Positions 36,388 to 45,652 of a stretch of DNA of 59,442 bases are shown here, piece after piece (position 1 is the first letter of the stretch; each line of letters starts with the position of its first letter). The stretch spans positions 1-59,442 of the forward strand of contig JAMXLI010000267.1 in the NCBI GenBank assembly GCA_024281115.1, read 5' to 3'. The notes beneath the pieces were generated by a model. That model was given only the letters and a program-made list of their open reading frames with translations. It did not search any database and was not told the origin of the DNA. This DNA is from Terriglobales bacterium. Lineage in GTDB: Bacteria > Acidobacteriota > Terriglobia > Terriglobales > Acidobacteriaceae. Position numbers and translations under genes: made by a program.

Positions 36388-37155
36388 ATGCAGCGCAGAG
36401 GATGGTGGTTAGCGACAGCGGTGAGTTTGTTCCTGGCAGGCGCGGCGACAGCCCAACAGAACCCTGGGACCATCGCCGGCCTGGAATTCCAGCGGCCGAA
36501 GAGTGGGATGGTTTCGCAGTACGAGGCGGGGCGGAAGCAGAAGGCGGCGTGGCACAAGCAGCAGAATGACCCGCGTCCGTTGTATGTGTGGGAGACGCTT
36601 ACCGGCGAGAACACTGGAACGTACATCGTCGGGCGCCTGGGAGAGCACTGGGCCGACATGGATAAGCCTCCGGTTCCGGAAGAGGCTGATCGCGGCGAGT
36701 TTCAGAAGGCGCTGGGAAACTCGGTGGAGTCCATCGTAGCCCATTACTACGAGTACATGCCCAAGGTGAGCAATCCAGGCGAGGACTCCAAGACTCCCAC
36801 GAAATACTCTGAAATCGTCACCTTCCATGTGCGCTATGGCAAGAACGCGGACTTCAACTCCGCCATCGCCCAGGTGCACGAGGGAACGGTGAAGACCAAG
36901 TGGCCGTTCCACTATTTGTGGTACTCACAGGCCTTTGGGGGAACGACCGGCACTTACGTGCTGGTGATCCCGCACAACAACTTTGCGGATTTCGAGGAAA
37001 AGCCGGACGTGAAACCCTTTCGCGACATGCTGAAGGAAGCGTTCGGCCAGGCGGAAGCGGATTCCATCGTGAATCGCATTGACGAATCGGTGCAAAAAGA
37101 GACGTCGGAGATTGTCCAGTTTCATCCGGAACTGAGTTACATTCCCGGCAGGTAA
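36388..37155 (+). CDS. Secreted protein of unknown function
   Basis: This 255-residue protein starts at the ATG with GGAGGAAAACG directly before it; an upstream in-frame start at 36343 is less likely. The signal peptide is WWLATAVSLFLAGAATAQ. The mature part seems to hold two related alpha/beta halves (LYVWETLTGENTGTYIVGRLG and FHYLWYSQAFGGTTGTYVLVIP share the pattern x-T/G-G-T-Y-x-V), suggesting a dimeric alpha-beta-barrel-like duplication. No catalytic motif is recognised. A terminator follows, so the hydrogenase operon downstream is transcribed separately. Confidence 0.75.
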   Translation: MQRRGWWLATAVSLFLAGAATAQQNPGTIAGLEFQRPKSGMVSQYEAGRKQKAAWHKQQNDPRPLYVWETLTGENTGTYIVGRLGEHWADMDKPPVPEEADRGEFQKALGNSVESIVAHYYEYMPKVSNPGEDSKTPTKYSEIVTFHVRYGKNADFNSAIAQVHEGTVKTKWPFHYLWYSQAFGGTTGTYVLVIPHNNFADFEEKPDVKPFRDMLKEAFGQAEADSIVNRIDESVQKETSEIVQFHPELSYIPGR

Positions 37156-37167
37156 ACCGAATGGGGG

Positions 37168-37206
37168 GCGCGGTCCTGGAGATGGAGACGGGACCGCGCG
37201 CCTTTT
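37168..37206 (+). terminator. Probable rho-independent terminator
   Basis: A 9-bp stem (GCGCGGTCC / GGACCGCGC) is closed by a 14-base loop and followed closely by TTTT. It sits 12 bases after the stop of the secreted protein gene and separates it from the hydrogenase operon. Confidence 0.7.
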
Positions 37207-37367
37207 GGGGCGTTGTAAATTCCGTTCATTCCTGGTTCTTCCATGGATTGCGGCGAAAAACTCAACATGTTTTCCTAAAACCGCACTGCAGGCTGCAACA
37301 AGTTCTGTTCGCCGCCCGAGCGCGCGCCGCTGCGAGGCTATAATCCTGGCGGAGGCCTCCTCACAAC

Positions 37368-38519
37368 ATGGCTCCGGCTTCGCTTTTTGCAGGACGCGCG
37401 GTCCTGGAGCGCAAAGATTTTGATCGCCTGTTCGCAGCGCTTGCCAGCCGTGGGTACCGCGTGCTGGGGCCCACTTTGCGCGAGGGTGCGATCATCTATG
37501 CAGAGGTGTCGGCCGCGGCTGATCTTCCCGCCGGGTGGACGGACGAACAAAATGGCGGCCTTTATCGGCTGAAGCGCCGGAGCGACGCTGCCCTGTTCGG
37601 CTACGTGGTCGGGCCACACTCCGCCAAGCGATTCTTTCATCCGCCGGCCACACGCCTATGGCAGGCGCAGCGCCAGGGGAGCAGCTTCCAGGTACAAGCC
37701 GAAAAGGACGAGGAGCAGAAAACCGCGATCCTCGGACTGCGCTCCTGCGATCTGCACGCCATCGCCATCCAGGACCGGGTATTGCTCAGCGGCGGCCACG
37801 AAGATACGCACTACCAGGCCAGGCGCCAGAGCTCCTTTTTAGTGGCAATCAACTGCGGGAAGGCGGGCGGCACCTGCTTTTGCGTGTCCATGAATACCGG
37901 CCCCAAGGCCACCTCCGGCTTTGACCTGGCGCTCACCGAGATTCTGGACGGGGAACGCCATTACTTCGTAATCGAGACCGGATCGGAGAAAGGTTTGCAG
38001 GTGCTGGGCGACCTGCCCACGCGTCCCGCGGAGGAAACCGAGATTGCCGCGTCGGAGCTCGTGGTGCAACGAACCGCGGCCCAGATGGGCCGCAGTCTTG
38101 ACACCAGCGACATCAAAGGCCTGCTCTACAGAAATTACGAGCATCCACGATGGGATGAGGTTGCGCGCCGATGCCTCACCTGCGCCAATTGCACCATGGT
38201 GTGTCCGACCTGCTTCTGCACGACCGTGGAGGACGTGACCGACCTGACAGGCGAGCATGCCGAACGCTGGCAACGGTGGGATTCCTGTTTCACCATGGAT
38301 TTCTCCTATATCCATGGAGGCAGCGTGCGGCCCTCGGCCAAGGCCCGCTACCGGCAGTGGATGACGCACAAACTAGCCACGTGGTTCGATCAGTTTGGCA
38401 CTTCCGGCTGCGTGGGCTGCGGCCGCTGTATCACGTGGTGCCCGGTGGGAATCGATATCACCGAAGAAGCACGGGCGATCCGGGAATCGGAGCCCGCCCA
38501 TGGTGTGCCGAAAGGATGA
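37368..38519 (+). CDS. [NiFe] hydrogenase (group 3b type) iron-sulfur beta subunit
   Basis: This 383-residue subunit resembles the beta subunit of soluble NADP-linked [NiFe] hydrogenases (sulfhydrogenase type) and the anaerobic sulfite reductase A family. Two 4Fe-4S cluster motifs are visible: RCLTCANCTMVCPTCFC (about residue 265-281) and GCVGCGRCITWCPVGID (about 347-363). It should relay electrons between the flavin subunit and the small subunit. GGCGGAGG lies upstream and TATAAT (37339-37344) is 24 bases before the ATG, though no matching -35 is seen. It is the first gene of a five-gene operon; the next start comes after four bases. Confidence 0.88.
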   Translation: MAPASLFAGRAVLERKDFDRLFAALASRGYRVLGPTLREGAIIYAEVSAAADLPAGWTDEQNGGLYRLKRRSDAALFGYVVGPHSAKRFFHPPATRLWQAQRQGSSFQVQAEKDEEQKTAILGLRSCDLHAIAIQDRVLLSGGHEDTHYQARRQSSFLVAINCGKAGGTCFCVSMNTGPKATSGFDLALTEILDGERHYFVIETGSEKGLQVLGDLPTRPAEETEIAASELVVQRTAAQMGRSLDTSDIKGLLYRNYEHPRWDEVARRCLTCANCTMVCPTCFCTTVEDVTDLTGEHAERWQRWDSCFTMDFSYIHGGSVRPSAKARYRQWMTHKLATWFDQFGTSGCVGCGRCITWCPVGIDITEEARAIRESEPAHGVPKG

Positions 38520-38523
38520 GCCG

Positions 38524-38988
38524 ATGGAAAACCTGGGAAGCATTTTGTCGCAGCATCCTTTCTTTCACGAATTGGACAGCCGTTTTCTCGATCTGCTGGC
38601 CGGTTGCGCCGCCAACGTGCGTTTTGATGCCGGCCAGTTCGTCCTGCGCGAGGGCGAAGAGGCCAACCAGTTCTACCTGATTCGCGCGGGCAAGGTGGCG
38701 CTCGAGATTTCGGGCGCGCAATGTGGTCCGATCACGGTGCAGACGCTGGACGGCGGCGACATCCTGGGATGGTCGTGGCTGTTTCCGCCCTACCGCTGGA
38801 AATTTGACGCGCGAGCGGTGGAGGCGACCCGCGCCATCGCCCTGGATGGAAAGTGCCTGCGCATGAAGTCGGAAGAAGACCACGATGTGGGTTACGAGCT
38901 GCTGAAACGTTTTTCCCGCATCGTGGAGGACAGGCTGCACGCCACCATGCTGCAGCTGCTGAACGTCTACGAGGTGCCATGCCCGTGA
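38524..38988 (+). CDS. Cyclic-nucleotide-binding-domain protein of the hydrogenase operon
   Basis: This 154-residue protein consists of a cNMP-binding beta-roll (residues ~10-125: [45 protein letters not shown]) and a C-terminal helix ([27 protein letters not shown]). No helix-turn-helix follows, so it is not a complete Crp/Fnr-type regulator. Its start is four bases after the beta-subunit stop and its end overlaps the gamma-subunit start by 10 bases, so it is made in step with the enzyme. It may be a regulatory subunit that senses a nucleotide; the phosphate-binding arginine cannot be assigned with certainty. Confidence 0.85.
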   Translation: MENLGSILSQHPFFHELDSRFLDLLAGCAANVRFDAGQFVLREGEEANQFYLIRAGKVALEISGAQCGPITVQTLDGGDILGWSWLFPPYRWKFDARAVEATRAIALDGKCLRMKSEEDHDVGYELLKRFSRIVEDRLHATMLQLLNVYEVPCP

Positions 38989-39842
38989 GCGCCGCCGCCC
39001 AAACTCCCCGGAGCGCTGCCCCCGAGCATCCCATGGTTCCGCGCCCCTACAACGTGCGCGCGGTGCGGCGGGAGAGCTACGACACGTTTACGCTGGAGCT
39101 CGGGTCCGAGCCTTCGGCGGACTTCGCGTTTGCTCCCGGGCAATTCAACATGCTGTACGTGTTCGGCGTGGGCGAGGTGCCCATTTCAATCAGCGGCGAC
39201 CCCACGCATCCCCGCAAGCTGGTGCATACCACGCGGGAAGTAGGCGCGGTCACGCGGGCGATGAGGCAGTTGAAGCGCGGAGGAGCACTGGGCGTGCGGG
39301 GGCCGTTCGGCAGCCATTGGCCGGTGGAGGCGGTGACCGGGGCGGACCTGGTGATCGTAGCCGGGGGAATCGGCCTGGCGCCCTTGCGCCCCGCCTTGTA
39401 TCACGTTCTGGCGCACCGCAAAAAGTACGGCAAGGTGGTCCTGGTGTACGGAACGCGCACGCCTGCCGACATCCTGTTCGGAAAGCAACTGCAGAAGTGG
39501 CAGGACTCGGGCCTTCCCGTTTTCATCACCGTGGACCGGGCGGCGGGTGATTGGCGCGGCTCGGTGGGGGTGGTCACCACCCTGATTCCGCGGGTGCCGT
39601 TCGATCCGCGCAGCGCCGCAGCTTTGGTTTGCGGCCCGGAAGTGATGATGCGCTTCACCGCGCGCGAACTGCAAAAACGCGGTGTCCGGCCGGAGAATAT
39701 CCATATTTCGATGGAGCGCAACATGAAGTGTGCCGTGGGTTTCTGCGGACATTGCCAGCTCGGCCCCACCTTCATCTGCAAGGATGGGCCGGTATTCAAT
39801 TGGACCCGCATGGAGCCGCTGCTGGCCGTGCGCGAGATGTGA
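38979..39842 (+). CDS. [NiFe] hydrogenase FAD/NAD(P)-binding gamma subunit
   Basis: This 287-residue flavoprotein of the ferredoxin-NADP reductase family is like the gamma subunit of soluble group 3b hydrogenases and the electron-transfer subunit of dihydroorotate dehydrogenase. FAD site: [13 protein letters not shown] and [13 protein letters not shown](P) site: [16 protein letters not shown] and [14 protein letters not shown], ending with CGPEVMMRF. The C-terminus holds a 2Fe-2S motif ([14 protein letters not shown] ... FICKDGPVF). It passes electrons to or from NAD(P). The start is the ATG with GAGGTGCC before it, overlapping the previous gene. Confidence 0.9.
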   Translation: MPVSAAAQTPRSAAPEHPMVPRPYNVRAVRRESYDTFTLELGSEPSADFAFAPGQFNMLYVFGVGEVPISISGDPTHPRKLVHTTREVGAVTRAMRQLKRGGALGVRGPFGSHWPVEAVTGADLVIVAGGIGLAPLRPALYHVLAHRKKYGKVVLVYGTRTPADILFGKQLQKWQDSGLPVFITVDRAAGDWRGSVGVVTTLIPRVPFDPRSAAALVCGPEVMMRFTARELQKRGVRPENIHISMERNMKCAVGFCGHCQLGPTFICKDGPVFNWTRMEPLLAVREM

Positions 39843-39843
39843 C

Positions 39844-40638
39844 ATGACGGAGAAGCGCAAACCCAAGCTCGCGGTATGGAAGTTCGCCTCCTGCGACGGC
39901 TGCCAGCTGAGCATCCTCGACTGCGAGGACGAGCTGCTGGGCATCGCCGGGCAGGTGGAGATTGCGTATTTTCCCGAAGCCACGCGCGCGGTGGTGAAGG
40001 GGCCCTACGACCTGTCGCTGGTGGAAGGCTCCATTACCACGCCACACGACGCCGAGCGCATCCACAAGGTGCGGCGCGCCTCCAAATACTTGATTACTAT
40101 CGGCGCATGCGCCACCGCCGGCGGCATCCAGGCGCTGCGCAACTTCAAAGACGTTCGGGAATTTGTCTCGATCGTCTATGCCACGCCCGCCTACATCGAC
40201 ACGCTGGGCAAATCCACGCCGATTTCCGAGCACGTGCGGGTGGACTTCGAGCTGCGGGGCTGCCCCATCAACAAGATGCAGCTGGTGGAAGTAATCGGGG
40301 CATTCCTGCACGGCCGCAAACCTAACGTCTCCCCCCACAGCGTGTGCATGGAGTGCAAGCGTCGCGGCACGGTGTGCGTAATGGTGGCGCGGGGAACGCC
40401 TTGCCTGGGTCCAGTCACGCACGCGGGCTGTGGCGCCCTATGTCCCGCGTACGACCGGGGATGTTACGGCTGTTTCGGCCCCATGGAAACGCCCAACACC
40501 GCGTCACTCAGCCAAGGCTGGCGGCAGTTGGGGGTGGGCGAGCCGGAACTGGTGCGCGCGTTTCGCAGCTTTAACGCGTACTCCGAGCCCTTCCGACGAG
40601 AGAGCGAAGCCGATGAAATCAAAGACCATCAAGGTTGA
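39844..40638 (+). CDS. [NiFe] hydrogenase small (delta) subunit
   Basis: This 264-residue protein is of the NADH:quinone oxidoreductase 20-kDa/hydrogenase small subunit family. Proximal-cluster cysteines appear in [20 protein letters not shown] and [11 protein letters not shown]-terminal half rich in cysteines ([44 protein letters not shown]) should bind further 4Fe-4S clusters. It lacks the Tat signal of membrane-bound hydrogenases, so the enzyme is cytosolic. The ATG is one base after the gamma-subunit stop, and its end overlaps the large-subunit gene by 26 bases. Confidence 0.92.
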   Translation: MTEKRKPKLAVWKFASCDGCQLSILDCEDELLGIAGQVEIAYFPEATRAVVKGPYDLSLVEGSITTPHDAERIHKVRRASKYLITIGACATAGGIQALRNFKDVREFVSIVYATPAYIDTLGKSTPISEHVRVDFELRGCPINKMQLVEVIGAFLHGRKPNVSPHSVCMECKRRGTVCVMVARGTPCLGPVTHAGCGALCPAYDRGCYGCFGPMETPNTASLSQGWRQLGVGEPELVRAFRSFNAYSEPFRRESEADEIKDHQG

Positions 40639-41896
40639 CTGGCTCGCCCGGGTGGAAGGCGAAGGCGGCCTGCAGGTCACAGTCCGGAACAATACCGTCA
40701 CCCAGGTTCGATTGAATATTTTCGAGCCGCCGCGCTTCTTTGAGGCCTTTCTGCGCGGCCGCAGCTACGCCGAAGTTCCCGACATCACCGCCCGGATCTG
40801 CGGCATTTGTCCCATCGCCTACCAGATGAGCGGGGTGCATGCGATCGAAGATGCCTTCGGAGTCGCGGTGGACGGCCAACTCAGGGCGCTGCGGCGGCTC
40901 ATCTATTGCGGAGAGTGGATTGAGAGCCACACCCTGCATGTCTATCTGCTGCATGCCCCCGACTTCCTGGGTTATCCCGACAGTATCCGGATGGCGCGGG
41001 ATTTCCCTGCCATCGTGCAGCGCGGGCTGCAACTCAAGAAAGCAGGCAACGAGATCGTGACCCTGCTCGGGGGAAGAGAAATCCACCCGATCAATGTGCG
41101 CGTAGGAGGCTTCTACAAGGTGCCCTCGCGCCGCGACCTGGCCCCCCTGGCGGAAAGATTGAAGTGGGCGCGCGACGCGGCCCTGGAGACGGTCCGCTGG
41201 GTCGCTGGGTTCACGTTCCCCGACTTTGAGCGCGATTACATCTTTATCGCTCTGCGCCATCCGGCGGAATACCCCTTCAATGAAGGCCGCCTGGTTTCCA
41301 ACAAGGGATTGGACATCGCCGTCCGGGACTATGACGAGCATTTCACCGAGGAGCATGTACGGCATTCGAATGCGCTGCACTCCTCACTCAAGAACCACGG
41401 CGCCTATTTTGCCGGGCCGCTGGCGCGCTACAACCTGAACTTTGACCGCCTGTCGCCCGTGGCGCAAGAGGCGGCGCGCGACGCCGGCCTGCAACCGGTA
41501 TGCCGCAATCCGTTCCGCAGCATCGTGGTGCGCGGCGTGGAGATCGTGCAGGCCTGCGACGAGGCGTTGCGCCTGATTGAGCAGTACGAAATGCCGGACG
41601 CTCCCGCGGTGGCGGTGCAACCCCGCGCAGCCATGGGCTACGGTTGCACCGAGGCGCCGCGCGGCATTCTTTACCACCGTTACCGGGTGGACGAGCAGGG
41701 CCTGGTGCTCGACGCCAAGATAGTGCCCCCAACTTCCCAGAACCAGAAGATCATCGAAGAGGACGTGCGGTTCCTGGTGGGAGATCGGCTGCACCTTCCC
41801 GAGGAAGAGCTGCGCTGGCAATGTGAGCAAGCGGTCCGCAACTACGATCCTTGCATCTCCTGCGCCACCCATTTCGTGAAGCTCGATATGCAATAG
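40613..41896 (+). CDS. [NiFe] hydrogenase large (alpha) subunit
   Basis: This 427-residue catalytic subunit binds the NiFe(CN)2CO centre through RICGIC near residue 61-66 and DPCISCATH at the C-terminus, the four expected cysteine ligands. EGEGGL near the N-terminus and [13 protein letters not shown] are also family motifs. Seven residues (FVKLDMQ) follow the last histidine and would be removed after nickel insertion by a dedicated endopeptidase; none is found in this window. The subunit set (Fe-S, FAD, small, large) suggests group 3b, an NAD(P)-coupled bidirectional enzyme. The gene overlaps the small-subunit gene by 26 bases and is last of the operon. Confidence 0.95.
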   Translation: MKSKTIKVDWLARVEGEGGLQVTVRNNTVTQVRLNIFEPPRFFEAFLRGRSYAEVPDITARICGICPIAYQMSGVHAIEDAFGVAVDGQLRALRRLIYCGEWIESHTLHVYLLHAPDFLGYPDSIRMARDFPAIVQRGLQLKKAGNEIVTLLGGREIHPINVRVGGFYKVPSRRDLAPLAERLKWARDAALETVRWVAGFTFPDFERDYIFIALRHPAEYPFNEGRLVSNKGLDIAVRDYDEHFTEEHVRHSNALHSSLKNHGAYFAGPLARYNLNFDRLSPVAQEAARDAGLQPVCRNPFRSIVVRGVEIVQACDEALRLIEQYEMPDAPAVAVQPRAAMGYGCTEAPRGILYHRYRVDEQGLVLDAKIVPPTSQNQKIIEEDVRFLVGDRLHLPEEELRWQCEQAVRNYDPCISCATHFVKLDMQ

Positions 41897-42327
41897 CCGT
41901 GCAGGCTGGGGAGAGCTGCCTGTCACCTGGAAGTGTGCTGCAGGTCACGGCAACTGATGGTGAAATGGGTGTGTGATCGCTATGGCCTTAGTCGGGCGCA
42001 TAGCGGTTCGACGAAGGATGCTGGTTAACCGCTAACTCGCAACCAGCCGTCCCACAAGAGCTGGCCGGAGCCACATCCGCAAATGACTGGCAGTCTCGCA
42101 CCCGGTGCGCCCGGCTTCCTTTCGAGAACCTGACGGAATCGAGGTCGCGCGGGCCGAGGTTGTCACACTCGACCGTGACCGGAATCACTGCGTAAGAGTT
42201 CATCCTCCCCATAATAGTTCCCACCAGTAATGCGGGCTGCGCCGGAGAGGAGCGCGCAACAGCTGTTCGGCCCCCGGAACTCTTCGCTCCCTTGCCCTAC
42301 AAAAATGCTGGTTGCCGGGAGGGTGCC
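41897..42327. other. Intergenic region after hydrogenase operon
   Basis: This 431-base stretch between the hydrogenase large subunit and a small membrane protein gene has no convincing reading frame. A minus-strand frame at 41988-42224 has no ribosome site or family resemblance. I saw no clear terminator or promoter in it. Confidence 0.6.
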
Positions 42328-42546
42328 ATGAGCCGATACGTGTGGGTATGCCTGGGCGTGGCAATGGCGGGCGCCAGTTCTTACCTGATTTTCGGCGAGG
42401 TGAAAGGATTGCCTTTGTGGCTGGTGTGGCTGGGAGGCTCTTTTCTCGGCTACATGGGCATCGCGGTGATGCTGGGCGGCCTCGCCTACCTCCTGTTGCC
42501 GCGTAAGCGGGCGCTGCGCTTGGCCGCCCCACGCAAGAGCCATTGA
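42328..42546 (+). CDS. Small two-helix membrane protein of unknown function
   Basis: This 72-residue protein has GGGAGGG just before the ATG. Two hydrophobic segments (YVWVCLGVAMAGASSYLIF and WLVWLGGSFLGYMGIAVMLGGLAYLLL) are followed by a basic tail (PRKRALRLAAPRKSH), suggesting both ends on known sides of the membrane with the tail in the cytoplasm. It stands between the hydrogenase operon and the convergent cytochrome genes, so it may belong to the same functional island, but nothing in the sequence identifies a role. Confidence 0.65.
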   Translation: MSRYVWVCLGVAMAGASSYLIFGEVKGLPLWLVWLGGSFLGYMGIAVMLGGLAYLLLPRKRALRLAAPRKSH

Positions 42547-42582
42547 TGCTGCTGCTGTGGTGCCAACACCGCCGCCTCTGGA

Positions 42583-43851
42583 TCAGCTCTCGATCTGGTT
42601 GATGTAAAGGCGGATTGCGATCACCATCAGTGCGATAGCCAGCAGCGAGATCCCTAAGCCGATGCGCCGGTAATTGCGCTCGGACATAGCTTTCTCTCCC
42701 GTCTGGTAGTCCCTGGCCGCGGTATCCCGGCCGGCTCTAATGTCCGATTCCACCGCCGCAGCCCTGAACCCATGGATGGTGACGCGCGCCTTGGTCAGCG
42801 CATCGCGAGCCTGCGCGAGATCCAGCTTTGCCTGCGTGACTTCCATCCCGGAGCGCTCGGCGCGTCCCAGAATCTGGTCTGCCCGGGCGATGGTGGTCGT
42901 GAGCTGGCCGAGGTTTTGCTTCATTTGCTCCGCCGCCACCCATCCCGGATCGCCACTGGTGTGGCATTGCGTGCAGACCGCCTTGTCGCCTGTCCCGATC
43001 AATTCGTCCGTGGGATGGAGAATACCGTGGTTGCCGTGACAGGAAACGCAGGCCGGGAGCCCTGCCGCGGAAAAAGGCGCCTTGTGGGGGCTGCTTTCAA
43101 ACAACTGCGCCTGGAAAACATGGCAGGTGGAGCAAACGTTCGCCACCGAGGCGACGCCCGGCGGCGCCGCCCCGTGATTCCCGTGGCAGGTGGTGCAGGT
43201 TGGAGCGCTCAAGTCGCCGCGCAGGGCGAGCGCGTCATAGTGCACGCTCGTGCGGTACGCGGAGAACTGGTTGACAGGAATTTTGTAGGCCTTCATGTAG
43301 CCGGCGTCAGCGTGGCAACGGGCACAGGTATGGGCCACGTTGACCGGGTTGACGGAGGAACGCGGGTCGCTCGACGGCCGGATGTCATGCACGCTGTGAC
43401 AGTCCGTGCAGACGGCGGCGCGGGCGTCGCCCGCCGCCAGCCGCTTGCCGTGCACGCTGGTGTGATATTGGTCCAACTGATCGGTGCGCAAGGTGGGATT
43501 GAACTGCCGCATGTAGGCCGGGTTGGAATGGCACCCGGCGCACAGCTGCGGGACCTGCACGCGCTCAATCTTGCCCTTCCAACCGGCTTTGCGGCTCATG
43601 GCCTGGTCAGCGTCGTCCTTGCCAGGATCGCCCCCATGGCAGTTCGCGCAACTCAAGCCTTTGTGGGCGTGAATGTCCTGGCTGAAGGTGCTTTCGCTGA
43701 CGCCCAGGGGGGCGGGCAGCGCAGAGTGGCAATCAAGGCAGGAATTCTTGGCTTGAGCAGGAGCCAGAACGGCAGTCAGCAGGACGAGAGCCACGGTCCC
43801 AACAATCCAGCCGGCGCAGTGCGGTGCCGGCCTACTTTGCCAAGTAGCCAT
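42583..43851 (-). CDS. Nonaheme c-type cytochrome with C-terminal membrane anchor
   Basis: This 422-residue exported protein has a signal segment ([20 protein letters not shown]) and nine CxxCH motifs (CLDCH, CANCH, CAGCH, CTDCH, CARCH, CTTCH, CSTCH, CVSCH, CTQCH) between residues ~38 and 300. The following ~90 residues are charged and probably helical ([37 protein letters not shown]), and a final membrane helix ([21 protein letters not shown]) ends the chain. Its start overlaps the cytochrome b gene by 20 bases, so it takes the place that a cytochrome c1 or f has in normal complexes. It should carry electrons from the Rieske protein into the periplasm. Confidence 0.92.
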   Translation of the reverse strand: MATWQSRPAPHCAGWIVGTVALVLLTAVLAPAQAKNSCLDCHSALPAPLGVSESTFSQDIHAHKGLSCANCHGGDPGKDDADQAMSRKAGWKGKIERVQVPQLCAGCHSNPAYMRQFNPTLRTDQLDQYHTSVHGKRLAAGDARAAVCTDCHSVHDIRPSSDPRSSVNPVNVAHTCARCHADAGYMKAYKIPVNQFSAYRTSVHYDALALRGDLSAPTCTTCHGNHGAAPPGVASVANVCSTCHVFQAQLFESSPHKAPFSAAGLPACVSCHGNHGILHPTDELIGTGDKAVCTQCHTSGDPGWVAAEQMKQNLGQLTTTIARADQILGRAERSGMEVTQAKLDLAQARDALTKARVTIHGFRAAAVESDIRAGRDTAARDYQTGEKAMSERNYRRIGLGISLLAIALMVIAIRLYINQIES

Positions 43852-44926
43852 AAAGACTCATTCCTGCCATGTACGCGAGAGCGAACACCGCCACTCCCGT
43901 CAGCCAACGCTTGGGCCGGGAGGGCTCGGGGCTTTCAAAGAAAGGCAAAAGGAGCCAGAGCACTCCAATCAGGCCAAACAGCAGTATTCCTACAACCTCT
44001 CCGTCAACGATCCAGAGCCTGGGCGGAAACAGCTTGAGGGTCTGGAACATGAAGAGGAAGTACCACTCCGGCTTGATGCCGGCAGGAGCGGGCACAAAAG
44101 GATCGGCCTTGACACCAAGGTTCCAGGGGAAGATCGCCGCCAGCGCTCCCAGAACGCCCAGGGCCAGGTACCACGCCATCAATTCGCGCAGCAGGAAGTT
44201 GGGAAAAAACTTCATGTCGCGCCGAGCTGCCGGATGGGCGGTCCATGCCACTTCCAGCTTGGGAGGCACGCTGATGCCCAGCCGCTGCACCAGCAGCAGA
44301 TGCACCAGGATGAGCACAGTCGTAAATCCGGGCAAGACGGCGACGTGAAAACCAAAGAAGCGGACCAAGGTGGCGCCTGTCACCTCTTCTCCGCCACGGA
44401 GGAAGATCATCAACGGCTTGCCGATGAGGGGAACCTGGCCCGCAATGTCGGTGCCCACCTTCGTGGCGAAGAAGGCCAGCGTGTTCCAGGGCAGCAAGTA
44501 GCCGCTGAAACCGAAGCCCATCGCCAGAAACAAGAGAATGACTCCGCTCACCCAAGTGAGTTCGCGCGGCTTACGGTAGGCCTTGAGGAAGAGAACACTG
44601 AACATGTGCGCGAAGGCGGTGAAGATCATCAGGTTGGCGGACCAGGAGTGCACGGACCGGATCAGCCAGCCAAACTGCACCTGGGTCATGATGTACTGCA
44701 CGCTTTCGAAAGCTTCGTTCGCGCCGGGGCGGTAATACAGGAGCAGCAGAATGCCGGTGAGCACCTGGACAATGAAGAGGAAGAGTGTGATGCCGCCGAG
44801 GAAGTACCAGTAGGAGAGCCCGTGCACGGGCACGGTCTTCTTCTTCAGAGGCGCCACCAGGGAATCCCAATCGAGGCGCTCGTCGAACCACCCTCGCACC
44901 CTGCTCGGGATCGTGGTCTCAGGCAT
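43832..44926 (-). CDS. Cytochrome b of a quinol:cytochrome c oxidoreductase (b6/subunit-IV fused type)
   Basis: This 364-residue membrane protein is of the cytochrome b family. The heme ligands are two pairs of histidines: [19 protein letters not shown] (13 residues between) and [17 protein letters not shown] (14 between), the latter spacing being typical of the b6 type. The Qo-site motif PEWY occurs in [10 protein letters not shown]. Sequence continues through the subunit-IV-like part, so both parts are in one chain of about eight helices. It oxidises menaquinol or another quinol. Its start overlaps the Rieske gene by eight bases and its end overlaps the nonaheme cytochrome gene by 20. Confidence 0.95.
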   Translation of the reverse strand: MPETTIPSRVRGWFDERLDWDSLVAPLKKKTVPVHGLSYWYFLGGITLFLFIVQVLTGILLLLYYRPGANEAFESVQYIMTQVQFGWLIRSVHSWSANLMIFTAFAHMFSVLFLKAYRKPRELTWVSGVILLFLAMGFGFSGYLLPWNTLAFFATKVGTDIAGQVPLIGKPLMIFLRGGEEVTGATLVRFFGFHVAVLPGFTTVLILVHLLLVQRLGISVPPKLEVAWTAHPAARRDMKFFPNFLLRELMAWYLALGVLGALAAIFPWNLGVKADPFVPAPAGIKPEWYFLFMFQTLKLFPPRLWIVDGEVVGILLFGLIGVLWLLLPFFESPEPSRPKRWLTGVAVFALAYMAGMSLYGYLAK

Positions 44927-45401
44927 CGCGGCGGCGGCGGGCGAAGATTTCCTCGCCCTTCACCTGGACTTCAAAATTTTCCAGCGGGCGGGGAGGAGGC
45001 CCCGAAACGTTGCGCCCATCCAGGGCGTAGAGACCGTTGTGGCAGGCGCACCATACCTGGTGCAAGTCATCCCGGTATTGCACGGTGCAGGACAGGTGGG
45101 TGCAGGTTGCCGACATGGCCCGGTACTCGCCACTGGGGGTGCGGACCAGCAAGCCGGGACGGTTTCCAAAGCGAAAGATCTTGCCGGTGTTGGGCTTTAA
45201 TTCGCCCACACGTCCAGCGACCACCGTATCGCCGCCCAGGTCGGAAGTTTTAGGAGGAATGAGGTAGCGCAAAACAGGGTAGATGCAGGCAACTGCAGTG
45301 GCCAGAAATCCGCCGCCCAGCAGCGCCTGAACCAAGCGTCGTCGGGGCGCCGACGCAAGCCGGCGGTCCGGATCCATACTTTGGCGGCCCCCCTCGAGCA
45401 T
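44919..45401 (-). CDS. Rieske [2Fe-2S] protein
   Basis: This 160-residue protein has one N-terminal membrane helix ([25 protein letters not shown]) and a Rieske fold with both cluster loops, CTHLSC and CACHNG. The usual glycine/proline before the second loop is replaced (CACH instead of CPCH). AGGAG lies seven bases before the ATG chosen; a second ATG at 45377 is also possible. It is the first gene of the Rieske-cytochrome b-nonaheme cytochrome operon and should shuttle electrons from quinol at the Qo site to the multiheme protein. 251 bases separate it from the NicO-type gene, so it may have its own promoter. Confidence 0.95.
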   Translation of the reverse strand: MLEGGRQSMDPDRRLASAPRRRLVQALLGGGFLATAVACIYPVLRYLIPPKTSDLGGDTVVAGRVGELKPNTGKIFRFGNRPGLLVRTPSGEYRAMSATCTHLSCTVQYRDDLHQVWCACHNGLYALDGRNVSGPPPRPLENFEVQVKGEEIFARRRRDA

Positions 45402-45652
45402 GCCTTGCTCCTGGGATCTCCCTGATCAAAATCCCGGCCCGCGCTTGGAAATGGAACCCACCAGTGTAGTCAGTTCGGTGTGTTATCGCACAGAAGATTA
45501 TTCCGGGGGCATTCAGCTCGGCAGCGGCAGTTTAGGTCCGGGGCCCAGCATCGGGCGATCCAGCCGCGGTGGCGGAATCCGAACCTCAGCCTTCGCGCAT
45601 TGCAAAGGAAATCTAGCTTCCGGCTTGTTCGTCGAGGAGCGAGGGCCGGCGA

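Noticed and set aside
37339-37344. TATAAT as strong promoter of the hydrogenase operon
   Set aside because: No -35 hexamer at 16-18 bases, and the ribosome site would fall before the predicted transcript start; mentioned only in the gene entry.
41988-42224. Minus-strand frame in the intergenic region after the hydrogenase
   Set aside because: No ribosome site, signal or recognisable domain.
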